Shown here in pieces: positions 26,350 to 36,349 of a stretch of 64,000 bases of DNA (the stretch's first letter is position 1; every line of letters starts with the position of its first letter). The translations under genes and the position numbers were made by a program. This DNA is from Microbacteriaceae bacterium PS02068 (lineage in GTDB: Bacteria; Actinomycetota; Actinomycetes; Actinomycetales; Microbacteriaceae), in NCBI GenBank assembly GCA_029959325.1, contig JASCPF010000007.1, positions 18,234 through 82,233 on the forward strand, read 5' to 3'. The notes under the pieces are model-generated. The model was not told the origin of the DNA and made no database searches. It was given only the letters and a program-made list of their open reading frames with translations.

Positions 26350-28410
26350 ATGCCGCTCGTCGGGCGGGTTCTGATCGACTCGCCGCTTCCGCAGCTCGAT
26401 CGGCTGTTCGACTATGCCGTGCCGGCGGCGCTCGAGGCCGTGCCGGGGGTGCGGGTGAAGGTGCCGCTGCGCACCGCCGGTCGCACCGTCGAGGGGTACC
26501 TCGTCGAGGTCGTCGACGCGGACGATGCCGCCGAGGCCAGGGCATCGAGCAAGCCGCTTTCCGAGCTGGATGCCGTCGTGTCGCCCGTCCCCGTGCTGAC
26601 GCCCGAGCTGTACGCGCTCGCGCGGCGCGCAGCCGACCGTGCCGCGGGTTCGGTGAGCGACATCCTGCGCCTCGCGATCCCGAAGCGGATGGTGCGCGTC
26701 GAGAAGGCGTGGCTGGCGGCGCGCACAGCGACGGGCGCCGTAGATCCGGCCGTTTCCGTCGATCCGGCCGACCCGGGCGACGGCACCAGCACCGGGCGGC
26801 CCACGGCAGATCAGACCGCCTGGGCTGCAGGCATCCTCGATCCGTTTCCCGATCTGCGCGGAGCGCTCGAGGCGAGAGCCCGCCTCGCGATCGACGCGCC
26901 GCCCCGTCCGTCGAGCGAACTGCCGGTCGGCGCGTGGGCCGAGCTGCTCGCGGCGATGGCGGTCGACACGCTCGGCCGGGGCGAGAGCACGCTGATCGTC
27001 GTACCCGACCAGCGCGACCAGGATCAGGTGCTCGCAGTCCTGGCCGCGCACGCGCCCGCCGAGGTCGTCGTGCGCGACGATGCGCGCCGCTCGGGCCCCG
27101 AACGCTACGCGAGCTACCTGCGCCTGCTGGAGGGAGCGCCCGCGATCGTCGTCGGCAACCGGTCGACCGTCTACGCGCCCGCAGGCTCCGTCGGCACCGT
27201 GATCGTGTGGGACGACGGAGACCCACTGCTCGCCGAGCAGCTGAGCCCCGGCGTGCACGCGCGCGACGCCGCGCTCGTGCGGCAGGAGCTCGAGGGATCG
27301 GCCCTCGTGTTCGCGGGGCATACGCGCACGACCGACGTCGAGCGCCTCGTGCAGCTCGGCTGGGTGCGCGACATCACCGCGCGCCGCCGTGAGAGCCCGA
27401 CCGTGGTCCTCTCGGCGACCCGAGAGGGCGAGTCCCGAGGCCAGCGCGTGCCGTCGGCCGCGTTCGCCGCCGCCCGCGAGGCGCTGCAGCACGGACCCGT
27501 GCTCGTGCAGGTCGCCCGTCCCGGCTATTCGCCCGTGCTCGTGTGCGCGCAGTGCCGCACCCCGGCGCGCTGCCCGCACTGCACGGGGCCACTGCGGGCG
27601 CGCAGGCCGGGCGCCGCGCCCGACTGCACGTGGTGCGGGCGCACCATTCCGACGTGGTCGTGCGTGCATTGCGAGTCGACGACGCTGCGGATGGCCTCGT
27701 CGGGCAGCGAGCGCACGGCCGACGAGCTCGGGCGAGCGTTCCCGCACACCCGCGTGATCCTGGCCGACGGCGATCACCCGGTCGCCCAGGTCGACGCGCG
27801 CCCGGCTCTCGTCGTCGCGACCCGCGGCGCCGAACCCCACGCCGAGGGCGGCTATCGCGCCGTGATCCTGCTGGACGGCGACCGGATGCTCATGGCCGAG
27901 CAGCTGCGCGTCGGCGAGTCGTGCCTGCGCTGGTGGTCGAACGCCGCGGCCCTCGCAGCCCCGGGCAGCCCCGTTCATCTCGTGGGCGTGGCGGGGCCCG
28001 TCGCGCGTGCGCTCGCCACGTGGACACAGCCGGCCTATGCCCGCGCAGAGCTCGCCGACCGCGTGCCGCTGCACATGCCGCCTGCGGTGCGCGTGGCATC
28101 CCTCGAAGGTTCCGCATCGAGCGTTGCGATGGCGCTGACGGACCTGCGGGCCGCGGTGCCGACGCTGGATGCCTCGGCGATCCTCGGCCCCGTTCCTCTC
28201 CCGGCACCCGCCGACGGGGCTGCCGGCTCGCCGGGTGTGCGCGCGCTCGTGCGCTTCGACTACGCGCTCGGAAAACCCGTCGCCGAGAATCTCCGCGCCG
28301 CCGTGGTGGCCGATGCGCTCCGCGGACGGCGTGCACGCTCGGGCGGCGACCGATTCGCACCGCGCACTACGCTGAGAGTGCGGCTCGACGTGCCCGAGCT
28401 CGATCTCTGA
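26350..28410 (+). CDS. priA: Primosomal protein N' (PriA), helicase motifs degenerate
   Basis: Replication-restart protein homologue, 686 residues. The N-terminal 3'-binding-like region (VGRVLIDSPLPQLDRLFDYA, VPGVRVKVPL) and the zinc-binding insert are clear: CAQCRTPARCPHC and CTWCGRTIPTWSCVHC provide eight cysteines. A Walker A motif and a DEAH box are not found where they should lie (about 190-310), so it cannot be an ordinary ATP-driven helicase. Such degenerate PriA is usual in actinobacteria; it may act only as a fork-binding assembly factor. The gene is joined to metK and fmt in one unit. Confidence 0.9.
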   Translation: MPLVGRVLIDSPLPQLDRLFDYAVPAALEAVPGVRVKVPLRTAGRTVEGYLVEVVDADDAAEARASSKPLSELDAVVSPVPVLTPELYALARRAADRAAGSVSDILRLAIPKRMVRVEKAWLAARTATGAVDPAVSVDPADPGDGTSTGRPTADQTAWAAGILDPFPDLRGALEARARLAIDAPPRPSSELPVGAWAELLAAMAVDTLGRGESTLIVVPDQRDQDQVLAVLAAHAPAEVVVRDDARRSGPERYASYLRLLEGAPAIVVGNRSTVYAPAGSVGTVIVWDDGDPLLAEQLSPGVHARDAALVRQELEGSALVFAGHTRTTDVERLVQLGWVRDITARRRESPTVVLSATREGESRGQRVPSAAFAAAREALQHGPVLVQVARPGYSPVLVCAQCRTPARCPHCTGPLRARRPGAAPDCTWCGRTIPTWSCVHCESTTLRMASSGSERTADELGRAFPHTRVILADGDHPVAQVDARPALVVATRGAEPHAEGGYRAVILLDGDRMLMAEQLRVGESCLRWWSNAAALAAPGSPVHLVGVAGPVARALATWTQPAYARAELADRVPLHMPPAVRVASLEGSASSVAMALTDLRAAVPTLDASAILGPVPLPAPADGAAGSPGVRALVRFDYALGKPVAENLRAAVVADALRGRRARSGGDRFAPRTTLRVRLDVPELDL

Positions 28411-28463
28411 CCTCGCCGCAGCCACCTCACTCACCTACCGTCCGCATACCTGCAGGAGCCCCC

Positions 28464-29393
28464 TTGCGCATCGTCTTCGCCGGAACGCCCGAGCCGGCCG
28501 TCCCGTCGCTGCGGGCCATTGCGGCATCCGGTCACAAAATCGTCGGCGTCGTCACCCGCACCGATGCGCCGCTCGGCCGCAAGCGGGTGCTGACGCCGTC
28601 GCCGGTCGCCCGGGCCGCGGACGAGCTCGGGCTGCCGATCATCAAGGCCGACCGCCTCGACGCGGACGCCACCGCGTCGATCGGCGCGCTGCGCCCCGAC
28701 CTCGGAGTCATCGTCGCCTACGGCGGTCTCGTGCGCGAGCCGCTGCTGTCGTTGCCGGCCCACGGCTGGATCAATCTGCACTTCTCGCTGCTGCCCCGTT
28801 GGCGGGGAGCGGCGCCCGTGCAGCACGCGCTGATCGCGGGCGATCGGGTGACCGGTGCGGCTGTGTTCCAGCTCGTGCCGGCTCTCGATGCCGGCGACGT
28901 CTTCGCACAGCTGCGCTACGACGTGCCGCGCGGCGCGACAGCGGGTGAGGTGCTGGCCGCACTGGCCGAACGCGGGGCGACGCTCGTGAGCGAGGTCGTC
29001 GACGCGATCGCCGACGGCACCGCGCGCGCCGTGCCGCAGTCGGGCGAGGCGACCGTGGCGCCGAAGCTCACGATCGTCGACGGACAGCTCGACCTCGGGG
29101 CATCCGCCGATGCCGCGCTCGACCGCTTCCGCGGCACGACGCCCGAGCCGGGTGCGCACGTGCTCGTGGGCGGTCAGCGGCTGAAGATCCTCGCCGCGCA
29201 CCGCGGGCCCGACACGCGCCTCGCGCCCGGCGAGTTCGCCCTCGAGGGGCGCGACGTCCTGCTCGGCACGGGGGAGGGCACGATCCTGCTGAAGACCGTC
29301 CAGCCCGCCGGCAAAGGTGCGATGGCCGCCGCAGACTGGTGGCGGGGCCTGCGCGGCGACAGCCCACGCGCCGAGATCGGACGCACCTCGTGA
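28464..29393 (+). CDS. fmt: Methionyl-tRNA formyltransferase
   Basis: Formylates initiator Met-tRNA using 10-formyl-THF. The 309-residue protein begins MRIVFAGTPEPAVPSLRAI and has the catalytic segment INLHFSLLPRWRGAAPVQ (Asn and His) and the VPALDAGDVF aspartate, followed by the C-terminal OB-like tRNA domain. The start is TTG at 28464: GCAGGAG lies about 6 nt upstream and the family N-terminus begins exactly here. The stop overlaps the GTG of rsmB. Confidence 0.96.
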   Translation: MRIVFAGTPEPAVPSLRAIAASGHKIVGVVTRTDAPLGRKRVLTPSPVARAADELGLPIIKADRLDADATASIGALRPDLGVIVAYGGLVREPLLSLPAHGWINLHFSLLPRWRGAAPVQHALIAGDRVTGAAVFQLVPALDAGDVFAQLRYDVPRGATAGEVLAALAERGATLVSEVVDAIADGTARAVPQSGEATVAPKLTIVDGQLDLGASADAALDRFRGTTPEPGAHVLVGGQRLKILAAHRGPDTRLAPGEFALEGRDVLLGTGEGTILLKTVQPAGKGAMAAADWWRGLRGDSPRAEIGRTS

Positions 29394-30808
29394 GCCGCTC
29401 GACGGGCGGCAGCACGCCGCCGAAGCCAGCCACGGCGAAGTCCGGCGCGTCGGCGCGGTGGGTCGCCTTCGACACATTGCGGGCCGTGCACGAGTCGGAT
29501 GCCTATGCCAACCTGCTGCTGCCGAAGGCGATCGCACGCGCCGGGTTGTCGAGCGCCGACGCGGGACTCGCCACCGAGCTGACCTACGGCACGCTCCGCC
29601 GCGAGGGAACCTACGACGCGATCATCGCGGATGCCGCGGGGCGCGAGGTCACGGCGATCGACCCGGTCGTGCTCGACGCGCTGCGCCTCGGCACGCACCA
29701 GCTGCTGTCGATGCGCACGCCCTCGCACGCCGCCGTCAACGAGACGGTGCGCCAGGTGCGGCAGGCCGCCGGGCGACCCGCCTCGGGCTTCGCGAACGCC
29801 GTCCTGCGGCGGGTCTCGGAGCGCACCGTCGACGAGTGGCTCGACCGCCTCGACGCCGCCGCGCGGTCGGAGGACGAACGCCTCGGGCTGCGGTTCGCCC
29901 ACCCCGTCTGGGTCATCCGCGCATTCCGCCGGGCCCTTTCCGCCGAGGGACGCGCCGACGAGCTCGAAGCCCTGCTCGAGGCCGACAACGCGTCGCCCGT
30001 CGTGACGCTCGCCGCACTGCCCGGCCTCGCCGGCGTGCCGGCGGATGCCACACCGACCCCGTACTCGCCGATCGGATTCCGGTCGCCGGGCGGCGACCCG
30101 GGCGCGCTCGTCGCGGCCTCGGCCGGCCGCGTGCGCGTGCAGGACGAGGGCTCGCAGCTCGCGGCCCTCGCGCTGACCCGAGCGACACCCGTGCGCGCGG
30201 GGGAGCAGTGGCTCGACCTGTGCGCCGCGCCCGGCGGCAAGACCGCGATCCTCGCTGCCGAGGCTCTGGCCGGCGGCGCCCACCTCGAGGCGAACGAGCT
30301 GTCGCCGGCGCGAGCCGGGCTCGTGCGTGACTCAGTCGCGGGCGTGCCGCTCGCCGTGCCGGTCTCGGAAGAAGACGGCCGCACGCGTGCGGGGCGGGGC
30401 CGCTACGACCGCATCCTCGTCGATGCGCCGTGCACCGGCCTCGGTGCCCTGCGCCGTCGCCCCGAAGCCCGCTGGCGCAAGCAGCCGTCGGATGTGCCCG
30501 CGCTCGCGGCTCTGCAGACCGAGCTGCTGAGCGCCGCGATCGGCGCACTGAAGCCCGGCGGCATCGTCGCGTACGTGACGTGTTCGCCGCACCTCGCGGA
30601 GACCGCGGGCATCGTGACCGAGGCGCTGCGCACGCACGGAGACGAGATCGAAGAACTCGATGCCCGTGCCGTGCTGGCGTCCGTCAGCGGCGCCCCCCTT
30701 GACCTTCCGGGGCACCCCGCTGACGGCGCCGGCAACGGCCGCGCTCAGCTCTGGCCGCATCGCCACGGGAGCGACGCCATGTCGATCTCGTTGCTGCGAC
30801 GGCGCTGA
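29390..30808 (+). CDS. rsmB: 16S rRNA (cytosine-967-C5)-methyltransferase
   Basis: SAM-dependent methylation of C967 in 16S rRNA. The 472-residue protein has an N-terminal NusB-like RNA-binding domain (about 20-160; ATELTYGTLRREGTYD, MRTPSHAAVNETVRQVR) and a C-terminal methyltransferase with SAM motif LDLCAAPGGKTAILA, motif IV DAPCTGLGALRRRPEARW and motif VI YVTCSPHLAE, whose cysteine is the catalytic nucleophile. GTG 29390 overlaps the fmt stop. It ends 6 nt from a convergent gene. Confidence 0.95.
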   Translation: MSRSTGGSTPPKPATAKSGASARWVAFDTLRAVHESDAYANLLLPKAIARAGLSSADAGLATELTYGTLRREGTYDAIIADAAGREVTAIDPVVLDALRLGTHQLLSMRTPSHAAVNETVRQVRQAAGRPASGFANAVLRRVSERTVDEWLDRLDAAARSEDERLGLRFAHPVWVIRAFRRALSAEGRADELEALLEADNASPVVTLAALPGLAGVPADATPTPYSPIGFRSPGGDPGALVAASAGRVRVQDEGSQLAALALTRATPVRAGEQWLDLCAAPGGKTAILAAEALAGGAHLEANELSPARAGLVRDSVAGVPLAVPVSEEDGRTRAGRGRYDRILVDAPCTGLGALRRRPEARWRKQPSDVPALAALQTELLSAAIGALKPGGIVAYVTCSPHLAETAGIVTEALRTHGDEIEELDARAVLASVSGAPLDLPGHPADGAGNGRAQLWPHRHGSDAMSISLLRRR

Positions 30809-30814
30809 GCCCGC

Positions 30815-32380
30815 TCAGTCCCAGCGCACGATCGGCGGATCGACCGTGAAGTCGACGAGCGGTGCGCCGAGGCTGGGGAGGAAGAGGAACGAGCAGCCGG
30901 TCTTGCGCTGACCGTCGACCTCGCAGTCCGCCGTGACGTCGAGCCCCCCGATGTAGGGCCCGCGCACCTGTCCGGGATCGCCGAACAGCTCGTCGGGCTC
31001 GAGGTTGGCGAGCTTCGCCGCCCCGTCAGCACGCAACGTGCGCGTGATCGTCCCGTCGATGATCTTCGTGCCGTCGCTGAGTGTCTCGGGCAGGTCGATC
31101 CCGCAGCCGGCGACGAGGTTCTTCGAGGCCAAGCAGGTGTCGACGGCGCTCTGAACAGTGCTCCGGAACACCGCGAGCCCCGCGTCGCTGAGCTCAACGG
31201 TGGCATCCAGGCCCAGAGAGTAGTCGTCGGGGTCGCTGGCGATGACCGAGGTCGTGCCCGAAAGGGTGTAGTTGGGGTTGTCGATCGCGAGAGCGACGAC
31301 ACCGGGGAACACGGTGATCATCTCGTCGTCGAGTGCGACGCCGTTGATCGTCGGGTTCAGTCCCTTGAAGTCCGACCCGACGTAGAGGTCGATCGTGCCG
31401 CGATAGACCTTCCAGCTGCCGTCCCCCTCGAAGTCGACGACCTTGAACGTGCCGCTCACCGGCTCGCCACCGACCGTGTAGTCCACGCTGACGGAGACCT
31501 GCGAGTCGCTCGCCGACACCTTCGGCGCCGTCACCACGATGTCGTCGATCGCGCCTTCCTTGAGCGATGCGGCGAGCACCTTCTTGGTGAGCAGAGTCGA
31601 GTCGCGCGGCTTCGAGTCGAGCAGTTTCAGTGCTTTCGCACTGTCACCGGCAGCCACCGCGTTCAGATAGTCGGTGACGACGCTCTTGGGGTCGGAGCCC
31701 CCGGAGTCTCCGCCGGCCCCCGCTCCCGTCCCGGCCCCGGCGCCGCGGGCGGCGAACACGACAGCCAGGATGATGGCGAGCAAGACGACGACGCCACCCG
31801 CGATGATCCCGATGAGCGCGCCAGTCGGGAGCTTCTTCCGCGGGGCGCCCACGTCACCGGGCTGCGGCGCAGCGTAGCCCTGCGGAGCGGCGTAGCCCTC
31901 GGGCGCAGCGTAGCCCTGCGGAGCGGCGTACCCCTGCGGAGGAGCGTAGCCCTGGGGGGCGGCATACTCCTGCGGCGCCGCGTACCCCTGGGGGGCGGCA
32001 TAGCCCTGGGGTGCGATGGCGTCGGCCTGCGGCGCGGCATACTCCTGCGGCGCGGGCTGCTGCGCAGCGTAAGGAGGAAGGGATGCCTCCGCCTGCGGCG
32101 CGGCATACTCCTGCGGCGCGGGCTGCTGCGCAGCGTAAGGGGGAAGGGATGCCTCAGGCTGCGGTGCGACCTCCGGCTGCGGGGCGGCCTCCGCCTGCGG
32201 CGCGACCTCGGGCTGCGGCGCGACCTCGGGCTGCGGCGCGACCTCGCTCGCCGGGGGCGTGACCGCCTCAGCGCGCGGCATCCACTGTTCGGCGGCGGCA
32301 TCCCAGCGGAATGCTCCCGACACCCACTCGCCGCGCTCCGCGTCCCATACCGGCGCCTCGCCCTGACCGTTCCCGCTCAT
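30815..32380 (-). CDS. Proline/glutamine-repeat membrane protein with DUF4878-like and C-terminal extracytoplasmic domains
   Basis: 521 residues in five parts: two short Trp repeats ([26 protein letters not shown]), a low-complexity PQPEVA / PQGYAA region (about 40-175), one membrane helix ([21 protein letters not shown], about 190-212), a Gly/Ala linker, and an extracytoplasmic part starting [23 protein letters not shown] that looks like a DUF4878/NTF2-like domain, then a longer region with cysteines. No signal peptide precedes the repeats, so the proline-rich part should be cytoplasmic. ATG 32380 has GAAAGG 6 nt upstream. Function unknown; a sensor or envelope-stress role is possible. Confidence 0.8.
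   Translation of the reverse strand: MSGNGQGEAPVWDAERGEWVSGAFRWDAAAEQWMPRAEAVTPPASEVAPQPEVAPQPEVAPQAEAAPQPEVAPQPEASLPPYAAQQPAPQEYAAPQAEASLPPYAAQQPAPQEYAAPQADAIAPQGYAAPQGYAAPQEYAAPQGYAPPQGYAAPQGYAAPEGYAAPQGYAAPQPGDVGAPRKKLPTGALIGIIAGGVVVLLAIILAVVFAARGAGAGTGAGAGGDSGGSDPKSVVTDYLNAVAAGDSAKALKLLDSKPRDSTLLTKKVLAASLKEGAIDDIVVTAPKVSASDSQVSVSVDYTVGGEPVSGTFKVVDFEGDGSWKVYRGTIDLYVGSDFKGLNPTINGVALDDEMITVFPGVVALAIDNPNYTLSGTTSVIASDPDDYSLGLDATVELSDAGLAVFRSTVQSAVDTCLASKNLVAGCGIDLPETLSDGTKIIDGTITRTLRADGAAKLANLEPDELFGDPGQVRGPYIGGLDVTADCEVDGQRKTGCSFLFLPSLGAPLVDFTVDPPIVRWD
31866..32250 (-). repeat. Tandem coding repeats (PQGYAA 18-bp units, a 66-bp duplication, PQPEVA units)
   Basis: About nine 18-bp units encode PQGYAA-like hexapeptides (31866-32020). 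A 66-bp unit is duplicated head to tail (32025-32090 and 32091-32156) with few differences, encoding 22 residues that begin [17 protein letters not shown]-like units occupy 32157-32250. All periods are multiples of 3, so copy number can change without frameshift. Confidence 0.9.
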
Positions 32381-32498
32381 CGTCTGCCTTTCGTCGACGG
32401 TGCGAGGCCCGTCCGCTTTCGACCGGACGACCACGCATCTCCTCAAGAACCCTATCGGCCAGTCGCGGCCCAGCCCCGCCAGTTCGAGTCGGGGTGTG

Positions 32499-32504
32499 GA
32501 TAAT
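32499..32504 (+). promoter_or_regulatory. Candidate -10 box (GATAAT) of a leaderless rpe
   Basis: GATAAT, close to TATAAT, ends 6 nt before the rpe GTG at 32511, and no ribosome site precedes it. It marks rpe as starting its own transcript, divergent from the repeat protein. Confidence 0.55.
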
Positions 32505-32510
32505 GGGCGC

Positions 32511-33170
32511 GTGGCGCGAATCAACCCCAGCATCCTGTCCGCCGACTTCGTGAACATGCAGCGCGATCTCGAGCGCATCGCCGGCGCCGACTTCGTCCAC
32601 GTCGATGTCATGGACAACCACTTCGTCCCCAATCTCACATTCGGGCCGCAGATGGTCGAGCGGATTCAGGCCACGAGCCCCGTACCGCTCGATGTGCACC
32701 TGATGATCACCGACCCCGACCGCTGGGCCCCGGACTACGCCGAGATCGGGGCCGCGTCGGTGACGTTCCATCTCGAGGCGGCGGCCGATCCGATCAGCCT
32801 CGCGCGGCGCCTGCGCGAGATGGGCGCGCGGGCGGGCGTCGCCGTGAAGCCCGCGACGCCGGTCGAGGGACTGTTCGACGTCCTCGACGAGTTCGACCAG
32901 ATCCTCGTCATGACGGTCGAGCCGGGCTTCGGCGGCCAGTCCTTCATGGCCGATCAGATGCCCAAGCTCGCGCGCTTGCACGACGAGGCACGGCGCCGCG
33001 GATCGCAGGTGTGGCTGCAGGTCGACGGGGGAATCTCAGAGTCGACGATCGCGCAGGCCGCCGAAGCCGGCGCCGACACGTTCGTGGCGGGATCAGCCGT
33101 GTTCGGCGCGGACGACCCCGACCGCGCCATCGCGGCGTTGCGCGCCGAGGCATCCGCCCACCGCCACTGA
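32511..33170 (+). CDS. rpe: Ribulose-phosphate 3-epimerase
   Basis: Interconverts ribulose-5-P and xylulose-5-P in the pentose phosphate pathway. The 219-residue TIM-barrel protein starts [16 protein letters not shown] and has [36 protein letters not shown] and QVDGGIS, the metal- and phosphate-binding blocks. GTG 32511 gives the family N-terminus; in-frame codons further upstream are not conserved. In related genomes rpe follows rsmB; here the repeat protein is wedged between them on the other strand. Confidence 0.96.
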   Translation: MARINPSILSADFVNMQRDLERIAGADFVHVDVMDNHFVPNLTFGPQMVERIQATSPVPLDVHLMITDPDRWAPDYAEIGAASVTFHLEAAADPISLARRLREMGARAGVAVKPATPVEGLFDVLDEFDQILVMTVEPGFGGQSFMADQMPKLARLHDEARRRGSQVWLQVDGGISESTIAQAAEAGADTFVAGSAVFGADDPDRAIAALRAEASAHRH

Positions 33171-33178
33171 CGGGAGCG

Positions 33179-34351
33179 TCAGACCTCGACGTGCACGCGC
33201 CCGCCGAGATCGCCCACCTGCTCGCGCAGCACGGCGAGCGCCGCCGGATGCAGCTGGCGCACCGCGCGAACGTCCACGACGAGCTGCTCACCGCCGAGCT
33301 CCACGTCGACGCCGCGCACGGCCGCGAGCACGCGCTCGGCACCGCTGAACGAGAGCTCCCCATCGAGCACCACGTGCACGGCACCGTCGTCGCCGCGCTC
33401 GATCACGACACCGGGGGCGGCGATGCCCTCGTGCTGCTCGAACACGTGCATGCCGAACGACTCGCTGAGGCGCTCGAGCAGCAGCCGTCCGCGCGTGCTG
33501 TTGCCATGCGGATCGAGTCGCGGACTGAGCACGCCGACACCGAACTGCGAGGGCGCGAGCGCCATCAGCCCGCCCGACACGCCGCTCTTGGCGGGCAGTC
33601 CGACCCTCAGCAGCCAGGAACCCGAACCGTCGTACATGCCGCAGCTGGTCATGATCGAGGCGACGTCGCGGGCCGTCCGCGCCGAGACGACCTGCTCGCC
33701 GGTGACGGGGTTGCGCCCGCCGAAGGCGAGGGTGCCGGCCATCACGGCGACATCGCAGACGGTGACCAGCGTCGAGCACTGCCGGAAGTAGGCTTCGACG
33801 ACGCCGTCGACGTCGCCGTCGATGTGCCCGTACGAACGCAGCAGATGCGCCAGCGCGCGGTTGCGGTCGCCGGTCGCCGACTCCGACGCGTACACGTCCT
33901 CGTCAACGCGCAGGGTCCGCCCGGCGAACCGCGAAAGCCCCGCCACGATGTGCGCGCTGCGCTCGGTCGCATCGCCTCCCGCGACGAGCGCCGTCGTCGC
34001 GAGCGCTCCCGCGTTGATCAGCGGATTCGCCGGCCGACCCGTCTCGTGCTCGAGACTGATCGCGTTGAAAGGCTCGCCGCTCGGCTCGACGCCCACGTGA
34101 CGCAGCACCGCGTCGCGACCGAGGGCATCGAGCACGAGGGCGAACACGAACGGCTTCGAGATCGACTGGATCGTGAACTCGGCGTCCGCATCGCCGACCG
34201 CGACGACCTCGCCGCGCGGACCCACGATCGCCAGGCCCAGCCGGTCGGGATCGGCCCGCGCGAGCTCGGGGATGTACTGCGCGAGTTCGCCCTCGTCGCG
34301 AGGGCGAACCTCGTCGAGCACGTCGGTGAGCATCTGACGGATCGGGTCCAT
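33179..34351 (-). CDS. glsA: Glutaminase with C-terminal STAS domain
   Basis: Hydrolyses glutamine to glutamate and ammonia. The 390-residue protein has a serine-dependent glutaminase domain (about 1-300) with the SxxK site FTIQSISKPF, NPLINAGAL, a YGHIDGDVDGVVE helix and the PAKSGVSGG loop. The last about 80 residues (VVIERGDDGAVHVVLDGELS ... LHPAALAVLREQVGDLGG) form a STAS-like domain, often a regulatory or dimerisation module. ATG 34351 gives the standard start. It lies convergent to rpe (8-nt gap) and divergent from hisE, so it is an insertion between them. Confidence 0.92.
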   Translation of the reverse strand: MDPIRQMLTDVLDEVRPRDEGELAQYIPELARADPDRLGLAIVGPRGEVVAVGDADAEFTIQSISKPFVFALVLDALGRDAVLRHVGVEPSGEPFNAISLEHETGRPANPLINAGALATTALVAGGDATERSAHIVAGLSRFAGRTLRVDEDVYASESATGDRNRALAHLLRSYGHIDGDVDGVVEAYFRQCSTLVTVCDVAVMAGTLAFGGRNPVTGEQVVSARTARDVASIMTSCGMYDGSGSWLLRVGLPAKSGVSGGLMALAPSQFGVGVLSPRLDPHGNSTRGRLLLERLSESFGMHVFEQHEGIAAPGVVIERGDDGAVHVVLDGELSFSGAERVLAAVRGVDVELGGEQLVVDVRAVRQLHPAALAVLREQVGDLGGRVHVEV

Positions 34352-34420
34352 GGCACGACCATAGCCGCGAGGACCAGCCTCGACAGGCCTCGCCGCGCGC
34401 GCCCCTGTCGCGCGGACCGG

Positions 34421-34426
34421 TAGCCT
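34421..34426 (+). promoter_or_regulatory. Candidate -10 box (TAGCCT) for hisE
   Basis: TAGCCT ends 6 nt before the hisE GTG at 34433. GGAGGA lies inside the 6-nt gap, too close to act as a normal ribosome site, so a leaderless start is likely. Confidence 0.45.
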
Positions 34427-34432
34427 GGAGGA

Positions 34433-34696
34433 GTGAAGACGTTCGAGGGCCTGTTCGCGGAGCTCACCGCCACCGCCGCATCGCGCCCCGAGGGTTCGGG
34501 CACTGTCGCACAGCTCGATCGTGGCGTCCACGCGATCGGCAAGAAGATCGTCGAAGAGGCCGCCGAGGTCTGGATGGCCGCCGAATACCAGTCGGATGCC
34601 GAGACGGCCGAGGAGATCTCGCAGCTGCTGTACCACCTGCAGGTGCTCATGCTCGCGAAGGGCCTGACTCTCGAGGACGTCTACCGACATCTCTGA
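34433..34696 (+). CDS. hisE: Phosphoribosyl-ATP pyrophosphatase
   Basis: Second step of histidine synthesis: PR-ATP to PR-AMP. The 87-residue helical MazG-like protein has [35 protein letters not shown] with the metal-binding EEAAE, and [17 protein letters not shown]. It is a stand-alone enzyme, as in other actinobacteria, rather than fused to HisI. hisG follows 46 nt downstream. Confidence 0.96.
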   Translation: MKTFEGLFAELTATAASRPEGSGTVAQLDRGVHAIGKKIVEEAAEVWMAAEYQSDAETAEEISQLLYHLQVLMLAKGLTLEDVYRHL

Positions 34697-34742
34697 GCGC
34701 GCTCTCGCTCCCACACTCTCCGACACCGAAAGTCCCCGCACC

Positions 34743-35585
34743 ATGCTGCGAATCGCCGTGCCGAACAAGGGGTCGCTCGCCGACACCGCCGCCGAACTTC
34801 TCTCCGAGGCCGGATACACCGGCCGTCGCGACCCGAAGGACCTGCACGTCATCGACCCCGTGAACGAGGTCGAGTTCTTCTACCTGCGCCCGAAGGACAT
34901 CGCGACCTACGTCGGCTCCGGTGCCCTCGATGTCGGCATCACGGGCCGCGATCTGCTTCTGGATGCCCGCATGCCGGGCGCTCGCGAAATCGAACAGCTC
35001 GGGTTCGGGGCATCCACCTTCCGCTTCGCGGGCCCTCCCGGAAAGTTCCACGACCTCAGCGACCTCGACGGTCTGCGCGTCGCGACGGCGTACCCGGGCC
35101 TCGTAGACGCCTACCTCGACGAGCACGGCGTGGCCGTCGATCTCGTGCCGCTCGACGGCGCGGTGGAGTCTGCCGTGCAGCTCGGCGTCGCGGATGCCGT
35201 GGCCGACGTCGTCTCGACGGGCACGACCCTGAAGCAGGCGGGTCTCGAGATCTTCGGCCCCGTCCTGCTCGAGTCCGAGGCTGTGCTGATCGGCGCGCCC
35301 GTCGAAGCCGCCGGCACCGAGACGCTGCTGCGCCGCCTGCGCGGGGTGATGGTCGCGCGGCGCTACGTGCTGATCGACTACGACCTCCCCGCCGACCTGG
35401 TCGACGAGGCCGTGGCACTCGCCCCGGGCATCGAGTCGCCGACGATCTCGCCGCTGCGCGACCCGGCCTGGGTGGCCGTGCGGGTGATGAGCCCCCGCAC
35501 GACCGTCAATCAGGTGATGGATGCCCTGTACGCGATCGGCGCACGCGCGATCCTCGTGACGCCCATCCACAACGCGAGACTCTGA
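34743..35585 (+). CDS. hisG: ATP phosphoribosyltransferase (long form)
   Basis: Committed, feedback-inhibited step of histidine synthesis: ATP plus PRPP to PR-ATP. The 280-residue protein has [20 protein letters not shown], the PRPP loop segment [17 protein letters not shown] and a C-terminal regulatory (ACT-like) domain starting near [13 protein letters not shown], so it does not need HisZ. The stop TGA shares one base with the hisF ATG (TGATG). Confidence 0.97.
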   Translation: MLRIAVPNKGSLADTAAELLSEAGYTGRRDPKDLHVIDPVNEVEFFYLRPKDIATYVGSGALDVGITGRDLLLDARMPGAREIEQLGFGASTFRFAGPPGKFHDLSDLDGLRVATAYPGLVDAYLDEHGVAVDLVPLDGAVESAVQLGVADAVADVVSTGTTLKQAGLEIFGPVLLESEAVLIGAPVEAAGTETLLRRLRGVMVARRYVLIDYDLPADLVDEAVALAPGIESPTISPLRDPAWVAVRVMSPRTTVNQVMDALYAIGARAILVTPIHNARL

Positions 35586-36349
35586 TGTCGCTCGCCTGTC
35601 GGGTCATCCCGTGCCTCGACGTCGCCGCGGGCCGCGTCGTCAAAGGCGTCAACTTCGAGAACCTGCGCGACATGGGCGACCCCGTCGAGCTCGCCGCGCT
35701 GTACTTCGCGCAGGGCGCCGACGAGCTGACCTTCCTCGATGTCACCGCGACGGTCGATGACCGCTCGACGACCTACGACGTCGTGCGCCGCACCGCGGAA
35801 GAGGTCTTCATCCCGCTGACGGTCGGCGGGGGAGTCCGCTCTGCCGACGACGTCGCGCGCCTGCTCGGCGTGGGCGCCGACAAGGTGGGGGTCAACTCGG
35901 CCGCGATCGCCCGGCCCGACCTCGTCGGCGAGATCGCCGACCGCTTCGGCGCGCAGGTGCTCGTGCTGAGCCTCGACGTGAAGCGCGCGCCCGGCACCCA
36001 CTCGGGCTTCGTCGTGACCACGCACGGCGGGCGCACCCTCACCCAGCTCGACGCCCTCGACTGGGCACGCGAGGCGATCGACCGCGGCGCGGGCGAGCTC
36101 CTCGTCAACTCGATCGACGCCGACGGCACCAAGGACGGCTTCGACCTCGAGCTCGTGGGCCTGATGCGCGAGATCTCCTCGGTACCCGTGATCGCCTCGG
36201 GCGGTGCCGGGGCGGCCGCCGACTTCGCCCCCGCGATCCACGCGGGCGCCGACGCCGTGCTCGCCGCATCGGTCTTCCACTCGGGCCAGCTCACGATCGG
36301 CGACGTCAAGACCGCCCTGCAGGACGATGGGATCGAGGTCCGCGCATGA
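35585..36349 (+). CDS. hisF: Imidazole glycerol phosphate synthase subunit HisF
   Basis: Cyclase half of IGP synthase; it uses ammonia supplied by HisH, which is encoded elsewhere. The 254-residue TIM-barrel protein shows [21 protein letters not shown] with the catalytic aspartate (the family acid in CLDV), [11 protein letters not shown], the phosphate-binding GGGVRS and [11 protein letters not shown]. hisI overlaps by 4 nt. hisA and hisH, often adjacent in other actinobacteria, are not in this window. Confidence 0.97.
   Translation: MSLACRVIPCLDVAAGRVVKGVNFENLRDMGDPVELAALYFAQGADELTFLDVTATVDDRSTTYDVVRRTAEEVFIPLTVGGGVRSADDVARLLGVGADKVGVNSAAIARPDLVGEIADRFGAQVLVLSLDVKRAPGTHSGFVVTTHGGRTLTQLDALDWAREAIDRGAGELLVNSIDADGTKDGFDLELVGLMREISSVPVIASGGAGAAADFAPAIHAGADAVLAASVFHSGQLTIGDVKTALQDDGIEVRA

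Noticed and set aside
26350..28410. priA as a pseudogene because helicase motifs are missing
   Set aside because: The frame is intact with its zinc cysteines, and motif-poor PriA is the normal actinobacterial form.
31866..32250. CRISPR or minisatellite array
   Set aside because: The repeats are in-frame codons ([12 protein letters not shown]) of one protein, with no spacers.
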